A DNA stretch of 16,742 bases from contig JAEORV010000003.1 of assembly GCA_016840695.1 (NCBI GenBank), positions 1 through 16,742 on the forward strand, given 5' to 3'. The notes beneath the pieces are model-generated. The model searched no databases, had not been told where the DNA came from, and worked only from the letters and a program-made list of their open reading frames with translations. Of this stretch, positions 1 to 6,966 are shown one piece after another. Within the stretch, counting starts at the first letter, position 1. Every line of letters starts with the position of its first letter. The position numbers were made by a program, and so were the translations under genes. The DNA is from Promethearchaeota archaeon. Lineage in GTDB: Archaea > Asgardarchaeota > Lokiarchaeia > Sigyniarchaeales > SOKP01.

Positions 1-24
1 AAAAACAAAAGCTTTTTTTTCTAA

Positions 25-48
25 TTTATCTATATTATTTTTTAATAG
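25..48 (+). promoter_or_regulatory. Candidate TATA region of the first gene
   Basis: An A/T-only stretch with TATA-like runs lies about 22-45 nt before the TTG start at 70, and no Shine-Dalgarno sequence lies between. That spacing would fit a leaderless or very short-leader archaeal transcript. The base composition is low everywhere here, so the box cannot be placed exactly. Confidence 0.3.
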
Positions 49-69
49 AATAAATTAGCATGATTTAAT

Positions 70-1257
70 TTGGACGCACGAGAAAGAGTATTAAAAACCG
101 TTAATCACGAAGAGCCGGATCGCGTGCCATCATTCGAGACTTCAGTCGATAACCTAAGAGTATGTGCTTATTATGGAGAAAAATATTTCATTGATGAAGT
201 TGAAAAAATGCAACGGTTATGCTATAATTTGTGTTTTAGGAGCGAGAAATTATATTCAAAGTTCATGAAATACATGGCAAAAAAGGATATCGCCATTAAG
301 AGAGCAATAGAGCCGTGGGTAAAACTCTACACGAAAATCGGTTACGACATCGTTACGTCTGCGCTATGTCATCACCCGATTGAGTTCAAAAAGGATGGAT
401 TTATTGACGAGTTTGGGAGGAGATTAAGGTATAAGTATAATCCCGAGGATTCAATGTCCTTGCTTTATTATACAGGAGGGATATTCCAGAGTTTCGAGGA
501 TTATGAAGAATTTCCACCGTTAAACCCAGATGAACCGTTAAGAGAAAACATGTACAAGGGTGCAAAAAAAATGGAACAGGAGTTAAACGGGAAGATTTTC
601 ATCGTGCCCTTTATATCAGGAGTCATGGAAGCAACATGGGAACCGTTTGGAATAGAAAACTTCAGCAGGTTACTCCTGAAGAAAAAGCAATTAAAACAAG
701 TTTTTGACGATCGGGGAAAATTCATGCTAGAGATGACAAAAAGAGTAATCGAGTGGGGAGAAACTGACATGATTTACATGACAGACGACATGGGATATAA
801 ATCCGGTCTTTTCATGAGCCCTAAACATTATAAAGAGTATATCATACCATGGTATGGAAGACTGTGCAATACCGCTCATAAAGCAGGATTAAAAGTATTC
901 CTTCATAGTTGCGGGGATATCTTTAAAATTTTTGACGACCTCGTTAATTGCGGAATCGATATGTTTAACCCATTGGAACCAACCACGGCGAACCCTGATT
1001 ACGATATTTTCAAGTTACACGAGAAGTACGGCGATAAAGTTACATTTTGCGGCAATCTTAGCCCCCAAATGCTTGCATCTGGAACTAGCTCGGAAGTCGA
1101 AGATTACGCAAAGCGATTAATTCGCGAATTAGCACCTGGTGGGGGATATATCTTTTCTACGGGGCATAGCATTAATCCCGCCGTAACGGTAGGCAATTTT
1201 CTCGCAATGAGAGGGATACTAGAAAAATATAGAAAATATCCAATTAAAGTAGATTAA
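70..1257 (+). CDS. UroD/MtaA-family protein, probable corrinoid-dependent methyltransferase
   Basis: A 395-residue TIM-barrel protein of the uroporphyrinogen decarboxylase superfamily. The N-terminus (RERVLKTVNHEEPDRVP) is the standard opening of the family. H279 and C281 in HSCGD match the first two zinc ligands of the MtaA/MtbA-type methylcobamide:CoM methyltransferases, which activate a thiol for methyl transfer. A second block, FCGNLSP, contains C327. The C-terminal block that normally carries the third Cys ligand reads STGHSI here, with H366 at or near that position. I infer methyl transfer from a corrinoid protein, or O-demethylation, more likely than haem synthesis, because no other haem gene is nearby. 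No corrinoid protein gene is in the window, so the substrate is unknown. The start is TTG; an in-frame TGA at 61-63 excludes a longer protein. Its 3' end faces the dehydrogenase gene with a 10-nt gap. Confidence 0.8.
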   Translation: MDARERVLKTVNHEEPDRVPSFETSVDNLRVCAYYGEKYFIDEVEKMQRLCYNLCFRSEKLYSKFMKYMAKKDIAIKRAIEPWVKLYTKIGYDIVTSALCHHPIEFKKDGFIDEFGRRLRYKYNPEDSMSLLYYTGGIFQSFEDYEEFPPLNPDEPLRENMYKGAKKMEQELNGKIFIVPFISGVMEATWEPFGIENFSRLLLKKKQLKQVFDDRGKFMLEMTKRVIEWGETDMIYMTDDMGYKSGLFMSPKHYKEYIIPWYGRLCNTAHKAGLKVFLHSCGDIFKIFDDLVNCGIDMFNPLEPTTANPDYDIFKLHEKYGDKVTFCGNLSPQMLASGTSSEVEDYAKRLIRELAPGGGYIFSTGHSINPAVTVGNFLAMRGILEKYRKYPIKVD

Positions 1258-1267
1258 AAAACTAGTA

Positions 1268-2674
1268 TTATTGAGGACGAAATTCGTCTATTTTTTTTGT
1301 TTCCTTTTTTAGCATTGAATCTTCAGCTGCAAAACCCATGTAATGGGATTCCATTGCGCTTGAAATCGTCGTCAATCCCGCTTCTTCGACGGTTTTTTCT
1401 CCTAACAATACGGAGGTGAAGGCATCCATTAGCAAGAAGTCAGAACCCCCATGACCGCTTTCGAGTTCTATTCTTCCTTTATGTACCACCTCGGTGTTGC
1501 GATATCTCAAATCAGTAACAGTCAATTCCGTGCCATATTCTCTAAAATGTCCACGGATCGTGCCTTTTGAACCAAATACTCTCAATTCCCTACCTTCGTG
1601 TTCCGAAAGGCCGTGAACGATGAGGGTTCCCGTAACTCCGTCAGCAAACCGGAAGTTTGAAATCATGTGGTCGACAACGTCGTTGCCACAGTTGTATATG
1701 CATAATCCATACCGACCCTCGCGCAAGGCTTTCATCTTTCCTTCAACTGAAAGATCCGATCCTAAAAAGGTAGCAGGGAACATCTGCCAGTTCAAGACGT
1801 TTTTAAGCGGTTTGATGAAAAGGCTAAGAAACTTTATGAACCCTCGATGATTTAACAGGAGTTTTGAACCAAATCGCAATAGCCTTTTGTCCGTTTCGGT
1901 ACCTATGCGAATCAAGGCTTCTGCAATCATGTAGAATCGAGGCGCATACCAAGGACATTCTTCTTCGTGCGGGCACCCGTCAGTGCATCTCTCGGGAGCG
2001 TCATGAGGTGCATTTTCTGGTTTATAAAAGGATAAATCTCCCGTTGCGCTTACTTCAATGGGATTACCTAGGTACCATTGCATCAAATCGAGGTCGTGGC
2101 AGCATTTCGACAAGATGAGAGGATTAGAGTCTGCCTTGTTTTTATAGAGGCCCCTCACGAATGAATGCCCAAAATGCCAGTAAGACACGTTTTCAGAGTG
2201 CTCGTAGTGAACGACCTTTCCTATCCTCCCAGAATCAATGATTTCTTTTACTTTTTTCCAAAAATGAGAAAATCGCAGCACATGGCCTACTTGTACCAAC
2301 CTACCCCTCTCTCTTGCTAGATTTTCTATATGTTGACATTGCTCTAAAGTCGGTGCGATGGGTTTTTCAAGGAGCAAGTCGTATTCAAGTTCGAGCGCCT
2401 TGATTGCTGGTTCGTAATGCATGTGATCCTGAGTTGTAATAAACGCCACATCTGCGATTTTCCCCTTTTTAAATAGTTGCTCCCAAGACTCAAACGCGAG
2501 CTCGTCTGGTACCTCGTGCTTTTCTTGAAACATCCTTCGTCTTCCTTGGTCTGGTTCAGCGACGGCAATAAAGTTTATCCGCTCGGGATATTTCAATCCA
2601 TAAACGCCATAAGCGTCTTTTCCGCGAGATCCAGCACCTATAACTACTGCCGTGACCGGTTTATTTTCACTCAT
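1268..2674 (-). CDS. Gfo/Idh/MocA-family NAD(P)-dependent oxidoreductase
   Basis: A 468-residue sugar or cyclitol dehydrogenase-type protein. The N-terminal Rossmann fold shows the dinucleotide loop GAGSRG at residues 13-18. The signature EKP at 103-105 contains the family's catalytic lysine, and CCHDLDLMQW (H193, D196) is the usual substrate-side H..D segment. The C-terminal beta-sheet domain ends with the conserved RELRVFGSKGTIRG block near residue 365. Family members oxidise or epimerise sugar hydroxyls, and some act as NAD-dependent glycosidases; the substrate cannot be read from the sequence. An insert with C230, C234 and C240 precedes the second half and lengthens the protein beyond the typical 330-400 residues. 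The ATG at 2674 starts directly at the Rossmann strand. The 77-nt gap to the upstream gene contains an A/T-rich TATA-like segment on this strand, so it probably has its own promoter. Confidence 0.88.
   Translation of the reverse strand: MSENKPVTAVVIGAGSRGKDAYGVYGLKYPERINFIAVAEPDQGRRRMFQEKHEVPDELAFESWEQLFKKGKIADVAFITTQDHMHYEPAIKALELEYDLLLEKPIAPTLEQCQHIENLARERGRLVQVGHVLRFSHFWKKVKEIIDSGRIGKVVHYEHSENVSYWHFGHSFVRGLYKNKADSNPLILSKCCHDLDLMQWYLGNPIEVSATGDLSFYKPENAPHDAPERCTDGCPHEEECPWYAPRFYMIAEALIRIGTETDKRLLRFGSKLLLNHRGFIKFLSLFIKPLKNVLNWQMFPATFLGSDLSVEGKMKALREGRYGLCIYNCGNDVVDHMISNFRFADGVTGTLIVHGLSEHEGRELRVFGSKGTIRGHFREYGTELTVTDLRYRNTEVVHKGRIELESGHGGSDFLLMDAFTSVLLGEKTVEEAGLTTISSAMESHYMGFAAEDSMLKKETKKIDEFRPQ
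1276..1298 (+). terminator. Hairpin plus T8 terminator of the first gene, inside the convergent gene's 3' end
   Basis: An inverted repeat (GACGA, 3-nt loop AAT, TCGTC) is followed after two bases by eight T. It lies 19 nt past the stop at 1257 and overlaps the last codons of the dehydrogenase gene on the other strand. It is the only clear stem-plus-T signal in the window. The other T-tracts have no stem, which is the usual archaeal form. Confidence 0.5.
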
Positions 2675-2724
2675 AAATGGAAATTTGCTTGCTCGAATTT
2701 AAATTTTTTTTAATTCTATACAAA

Positions 2725-2737
2725 TACGAAAAAAGAA
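2725..2737 (-). terminator. T-tract terminator after the Fe-S protein gene
   Basis: On the minus strand a T6 run (A6 on the plus strand at 2729-2734) lies about 19 nt past the stop at 2753 and before the dehydrogenase start. A stemless T-run is the common archaeal termination signal. Confidence 0.35.
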
Positions 2738-2752
2738 TAGATTTCCTAGTTC

Positions 2753-3892
2753 CTAATAAGGAACTTTATCTGCACATCCAGAATTAACTAATAGGTTGTA
2801 GCTTTCCTTCTTACTTTTTATGTCTGGGCCACAGACCAACTGACAGCAACCGCATGTAGGTCTAAAATCTTCTGCAGGTTTATTATTTCGCCCTAAAAAG
2901 GAATTTTCAATCAATCTAAGTACATTTTCAGCCTCTTTCCCTCCCTTTTCAAGTGCTTTCACGTACATGTTTTGCACGTATTCCGTAATGGAATCATCTA
3001 AAGGAAGCCTATCAACATCATCTAACCGAAACGGGGACCACGTTGACCACTCTTTAAACTTGTTTTGACCTGCCATCCCACTACAAATTGCGATACAATA
3101 GCCATAATTATTCCGTTTTGCTATGGTTTCTTCCACGTCAGCTATCTTAATCGTCTCTGTTTCGTCCTTGGCAAAAAGGCCTCCCTGACACGATTTTTCG
3201 CAGAGCTTGCATTTAATACAAGGATTCTTTTCTAGTGGCTTATCTGGTGTTAACTTTGCATCAGTTAGAATTGAACCAAATAGGACCCTCGCACCATATT
3301 TTTCGGTAATCACGTTGCCACTCCACCCAACTCTTCCTAAACCTGCGGCTACGGCAGCGCATCGATGGGAAAAATTAGGAACAAGTGTCATTGGAGATCT
3401 CTTGAATCCGCTGAAAATCATTTTCTTAAGCATATCAAGAGTTCTTTTTTCTTTTTGAGATAATTCTATATTTGGATCTTTTTCCTTATCAATTAAACCT
3501 ATTAATTCTTTTATCGCAGGAACAACTGCCTTGCTTGTTGTATTTATATTACGGTAATTAAAATTAATATTACACCGGAAAGCTTTAAATCCCTTTTCTT
3601 CTAACAATTCCTTGATTTTATCTCCAATCTTTAATAAATCCTTCGTGATGTGCCCCTCTTCATAGCATAAAGGCAAGTATTCTTCCTTTGATAAATATTT
3701 TTTAACAATTTCATCATCCATAGCGATGGCAATGCTTACAATGGATTGAGCACCTGGCAGCATAAAACTGGCATCTGAAAAATCTTTTTCCTTAATACTA
3801 TCAGCGGTACAAATGCCAACTAGTGCGGCACCTTCGTCTAAAGCAAGTTTTTTGACTTGCTCTTCTAACGGAATTTGTTTGGTTACAGTCAT
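2753..3892 (-). CDS. Epoxyqueuosine-reductase-like / reductive-dehalogenase-like double [4Fe-4S] protein
   Basis: A 379-residue protein counted from the ATG at 3892. A TTG at 3901 would add three residues, but ATG is the more usual choice. The central segment SHRCAAVAAGLGRVGWSGN (175-193), followed by a YGARVLFGSILTD block, corresponds to the cobalamin-binding region shared by QueG and reductive dehalogenases. Next come two ferredoxin-like cysteine sets: C225, C228, C231, C235, and a second set C347, C349, C350, C354. Further cysteines at 266 and 270 are not explained by these sets. QueG reduces epoxyqueuosine in tRNA, but the C-terminal HEAT-like tail of bacterial QueG is absent, the fourth Cys is followed by Gln rather than Pro, and no queuosine genes are nearby. 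I therefore prefer an uncharacterised cobalamin/Fe-S reductase. There is no twin-arginine signal, so it is probably cytosolic. It is divergent from a flavin reductase gene, which may supply or share its electrons. Confidence 0.75.
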   Translation of the reverse strand: MTVTKQIPLEEQVKKLALDEGAALVGICTADSIKEKDFSDASFMLPGAQSIVSIAIAMDDEIVKKYLSKEEYLPLCYEEGHITKDLLKIGDKIKELLEEKGFKAFRCNINFNYRNINTTSKAVVPAIKELIGLIDKEKDPNIELSQKEKRTLDMLKKMIFSGFKRSPMTLVPNFSHRCAAVAAGLGRVGWSGNVITEKYGARVLFGSILTDAKLTPDKPLEKNPCIKCKLCEKSCQGGLFAKDETETIKIADVEETIAKRNNYGYCIAICSGMAGQNKFKEWSTWSPFRLDDVDRLPLDDSITEYVQNMYVKALEKGGKEAENVLRLIENSFLGRNNKPAEDFRPTCGCCQLVCGPDIKSKKESYNLLVNSGCADKVPY

Positions 3893-4023
3893 TTTGAACA
3901 ATATCTTTTTTATATACTATAATTTACTGTGGTGTAAAGTATAAAAGAATTATCGTTATAATAATTATTATAGATTTCACTTAAAATTAAAATAAAATTA
4001 GAAATAACACATAAAGAATTACG
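3893..4023. promoter_or_regulatory. Divergent promoter region between the Fe-S protein and flavoprotein genes
   Basis: This 131-nt, very A/T-rich spacer separates two divergent reductase genes and must hold both promoters. Several TATA-like stretches occur on each strand, and none is clearly best. Neither start has a convincing Shine-Dalgarno sequence. No inverted repeat stands out. Confidence 0.45.
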
Positions 4024-5169
4024 ATGGTATTAAAAACACTTTTCAGTCCAAAAAAAATTGGAAATGTACAGATCAAAAACAGAATCGTTCGTTCTGCCAC
4101 TCATACAGGGGGGGCAGACGACGAAGGGAAAGTTACTGACGAGCTCGTTAATTTTTACAAAGAAATTGCAAAAGGAGGCACGGGGCTGATAATAACAGAG
4201 ATAACATCCATAGACGAAGAAGGCAAAGGCATGAGAAGAAATCAGATTTGTTTATTTGACGATGTGTTCATTCCAGGAAATAAAAAATTGGTCGAGGCTG
4301 TTCACGAATACGCAGAGGTAAAAATTGCTCCACAACTCTCTCATGCGGGTCGTCAAGGACCAACTCCTGTTGCACCTTCGCCATATACTCATAAATATAA
4401 TAAGAAAGTTGCTCGAGTATTAACTTCTGAAGACATTGAAGGAGTGATTAAAAATTTTGCGGATGCCGGGCGTCGGGCGTACGAAAGTGGTTACGATATG
4501 ATACAGCTGCAAGCAGGCCATGGATGGCTACTATCATCTTTCCTTTCTCCATACCTTAACAACAGAACTGACGAATATGGAGGTTCCGTTGAAGGACGGA
4601 CAAAAATTTTGGTCGATATTTACGATCAAACTAGAGATCAAGTCGGAAAGGAATTCCCCATTTTCCTTAAATTGCAAACCCTTGATTTCGTCCCGGGTGG
4701 TTTGAACTTAGACGATGCTGAACAAATAACGAAAATTCTCATCGATACAGGCTATGACGCGATTGAACCAGCGGGAGGCTCATCAGACACGATTCTTGAC
4801 CCCGCATATCCTACTTATCCATTTGCGAAAGTCGACTCGGCAAACCAGGAGAACTATTTTCTCAACTCCGTGAAGAGACTAAAACCAATGATGAAAGATC
4901 GACCAGTAATCCTCATGGGAGGCGTGAGAAATCCAGAAATTATTGAAAAACTCCTACAAGATGGAGAAACGGACTTAATTTCGATGAGTAGACCCCTGAT
5001 TTGGGAACCGGATCTTCCTAATCGATGGGAAAGCGGCGATATTTCGCCCCCGCTCTGCACGAGCTGCAATCAATGCCTGATGACTTCGAGAGGCGGAATA
5101 ATCCATTGCCCGCTCAAGAAGAAAGCAGAGAGAAGAAAGAAAAGGCAGCAAGAAAAGCAAGCTAAATGA
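4024..5169 (+). CDS. Old Yellow Enzyme-family NADH:flavin oxidoreductase with C-terminal Cys cluster
   Basis: A 381-residue FMN-binding TIM-barrel enzyme. Family landmarks in order: LFSPKKIGNVQIKNRIV (7-22), LSHAGRQ after residue 100, SPYLNNRTDEYGGSVEGR as the strong family signature, and MGGVRNPE followed by ISMSRPLIWEPDLP for the phosphate end of FMN. Such enzymes reduce activated C=C bonds. At the active site the usual pair of histidines (H164/H167 in the well-studied YqjM) reads Q163 and H166, and position 26 is Thr where YqjM has Cys. After the barrel, C345, C348, C351 and C362 form a Cx2Cx2Cx10C set like the [4Fe-4S] site of 2,4-dienoyl-CoA reductase (FadH) and BaiCD. The extra FAD/NAD domains of those enzymes are absent; the protein ends in a Lys/Arg/Glu tail. 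It is therefore a short ene-reductase likely fed by a separate electron donor. Substrate unknown. Confidence 0.85.
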   Translation: MVLKTLFSPKKIGNVQIKNRIVRSATHTGGADDEGKVTDELVNFYKEIAKGGTGLIITEITSIDEEGKGMRRNQICLFDDVFIPGNKKLVEAVHEYAEVKIAPQLSHAGRQGPTPVAPSPYTHKYNKKVARVLTSEDIEGVIKNFADAGRRAYESGYDMIQLQAGHGWLLSSFLSPYLNNRTDEYGGSVEGRTKILVDIYDQTRDQVGKEFPIFLKLQTLDFVPGGLNLDDAEQITKILIDTGYDAIEPAGGSSDTILDPAYPTYPFAKVDSANQENYFLNSVKRLKPMMKDRPVILMGGVRNPEIIEKLLQDGETDLISMSRPLIWEPDLPNRWESGDISPPLCTSCNQCLMTSRGGIIHCPLKKKAERRKKRQQEKQAK

Positions 5170-5185
5170 TTTACTGCGTCATTCG

Positions 5186-5215
5186 TTTATTTTTTTTTAA
5201 TAATTTTTTATTTTT
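5186..5215 (+). terminator. T-rich terminator after the flavoprotein gene
   Basis: Three T-runs of five to nine bases follow each other beginning about 17 nt after the stop codon. No stem precedes them. This is a typical archaeal termination tract and separates this gene from the next, whose start is at 5372. Confidence 0.5.
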
Positions 5216-5230
5216 ACTTGAAAATCAAGT
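5216..5230. repeat. Short inverted repeat ACTTGA-AAA-TCAAGT
   Basis: A perfect 6-bp inverted repeat with a 3-nt spacer sits directly after the T-rich terminator and about 140 nt before the membrane protein start. It could be an operator for that gene or part of the termination signal. The rest of the 202-nt gap is A/T-rich and I see no gene in it. Confidence 0.3.
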
Positions 5231-5371
5231 TAAATAAATTGAATAAATTGTATAGAAATATTGATATAAGCTTGATTCATAATAATACTATAATGAACTT
5301 ACTTAGCATTTAGCATGCGCTTGCGAAGTTCAAAACACGAAAACTAAAAAAACTTCAAGTGAAAGATAAAA

Positions 5372-6928
5372 TTGGAAGCGTTACAATCCATTACTGAACT
5401 GAAAATCCGAACTGATAAAATCTATTACGATAAGAAATCCAAGGTGTTAGTTGTTGAGCTCCTGGGGTTCACGTTTATTGGCAATTACAACAAGAACACG
5501 AGAATAAGCTTGATTCTAAACGACGTCCACAAGGTTTTAGAAGAAAAAGGAATCAATATAGACAGAAACGACGTTGATATCGTTGACGCAAGCACGTTCA
5601 TAAACATTCACGGCAACACGAAGTTAAAAAAATTACCATTGATTGTCAAAAAGGAAGGCGAGCCAGAAAAAATCGATGAAAAACCAAAGAAAGAAAAGAA
5701 GAAACCAGCTGTGAAAGATAAAGCAGGGAAGAAAAGGAGCAAGGGTAAGGCAGATCTGGTACTTGCAGACGTGGAAACCCTGGGAAGAATGGAAGACGAG
5801 CGACGTATGAAAGCTGTAGAAAAACAAATATGGAAAAGTGCAAAAATGGAAGAACCAACGACAGAAATGTTTGAAGAAGCGGAGGAAGAAGCAATAAAAG
5901 AGGTACAAGGTTTTGTAGAGTTTAAAAAGAAAGAATCTGAGGAATACGCACCACCCCCTCCTGCACCCGCACCTGCGCCCCCACTACCCCCTTCTGAAGC
6001 AGCAGGTGGTGGACCACCAAAAAAAGCTATGACTCCTCCAAAAGTAATGGCACCTCCCCCTCCAGGAGCCGCACCTTCCCCAGCAGCGCCTACAACATCA
6101 ACTGAGGGTGGCGAAGATTTACTATCATTGAGGGACGAAATGTTAACTGAGCTAGACGGACTGAAGGAAGAGATGAAACCTGCGGATGCTGACGACGTTA
6201 GCAGTATTGGAGCCATTGCCTCTCTCAAACAGTACGAGTACAACATAAATATGGGGCTTCAGTACTATTCCGTAATGATGGAAAAAAAGAGCTACTTGTT
6301 TTATGTCTATTTTTCGCACCAAGAACTGAGAATCGCAGACGAAGAAGGCAAAACGGTGTATACAACAACCGTTAGGATAGTCACGAAAAAGAAAGAACCT
6401 CCCGTGATGGACCTCCGGATTGAAGGCGAGGGATTTGAGGTACATCCATTAAGCGGTAAGGTGCAAGTCAGTAAGGACGCTGTTAATCCCCCGGTCATGA
6501 TTTTCTCCATCATGCCTACCAAATCCGACAGATTAAAGAAGATAAAAGAGAGCGAGCGGAGGTTCATAAATGTCTACATTGATTTCGAGGGGAATACTAT
6601 CAGCCACACCATCTTATCAGTAATCGTGCAACCAAAACATTATCGCATGAAATTTGGACCAATAACCTTCAACATGAACAAGGGCACCGCAATCGCAGTA
6701 TCACTCGTCTCGATTACGATTTCAGTACTATTGCTACTTTATTCGTTGCTCACGCTCGACGTTACGGAGATAACGGGCGCTGACATTATCACGGGAATCA
6801 TACCACAGATTAGTTCCTTTGTATTCGTGGGCTTCTTTCTGTATACGGTCATTCAAGGCGTGTATCCGATAAAGCAGCAATTTGAAGGATTATTAAATTT
6901 CGACAAGGACACTTCAATTACAAAATAA
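5372..6928 (+). CDS. Unrecognised polyproline-rich protein anchored by a C-terminal membrane hairpin
   Basis: I do not recognise this 518-residue protein. Its layout is clear: a folded alpha/beta domain (about 1-92); a lysine/glutamate-rich, partly helical stretch (93-190); a disordered proline/alanine region (192-243) with runs such as APPPPAPAPAPPLPP; a short acidic helix (248-268); a beta-rich domain (about 288-420) that resembles an Ig-like sandwich; then two hydrophobic segments (about 438-462 and 474-497) joined by a short acidic turn, and a hydrophilic tail. Basic residues flank both membrane segments on the outer ends, so both termini and the whole N-terminal mass should face the cytosol. 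The start is TTG with GTGA at 5359-5362, nine bases upstream. It stands alone between terminators. The design suggests a membrane-attached scaffold; binding of polyproline ligands is an inference. Long antisense frames over it mirror its biased composition. Confidence 0.8.
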   Translation: MEALQSITELKIRTDKIYYDKKSKVLVVELLGFTFIGNYNKNTRISLILNDVHKVLEEKGINIDRNDVDIVDASTFINIHGNTKLKKLPLIVKKEGEPEKIDEKPKKEKKKPAVKDKAGKKRSKGKADLVLADVETLGRMEDERRMKAVEKQIWKSAKMEEPTTEMFEEAEEEAIKEVQGFVEFKKKESEEYAPPPPAPAPAPPLPPSEAAGGGPPKKAMTPPKVMAPPPPGAAPSPAAPTTSTEGGEDLLSLRDEMLTELDGLKEEMKPADADDVSSIGAIASLKQYEYNINMGLQYYSVMMEKKSYLFYVYFSHQELRIADEEGKTVYTTTVRIVTKKKEPPVMDLRIEGEGFEVHPLSGKVQVSKDAVNPPVMIFSIMPTKSDRLKKIKESERRFINVYIDFEGNTISHTILSVIVQPKHYRMKFGPITFNMNKGTAIAVSLVSITISVLLLLYSLLTLDVTEITGADIITGIIPQISSFVFVGFFLYTVIQGVYPIKQQFEGLLNFDKDTSITK

Positions 6929-6933
6929 TTAAG

Positions 6934-6951
6934 TTTTTTTTCCTTTTTTTT
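6934..6951 (+). terminator. T-rich terminator after the membrane-hairpin protein gene
   Basis: Two eight-base T-runs separated by CC begin five bases after the stop codon. There is no stem. They lie in the 38-nt gap before the convergent LysR-type gene. Confidence 0.55.
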
Positions 6952-6966
6952 AAAATTAGCATCGAA

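Noticed and set aside
5608..6246. Long antisense frame (212 codons) opposite the proline-rich gene
   Set aside because: Its Ser/Gly/Phe-rich composition is the mirror of the Pro/Ala/Glu/Lys codons on the plus strand; the plus protein has domains, membrane helices and a ribosome site.
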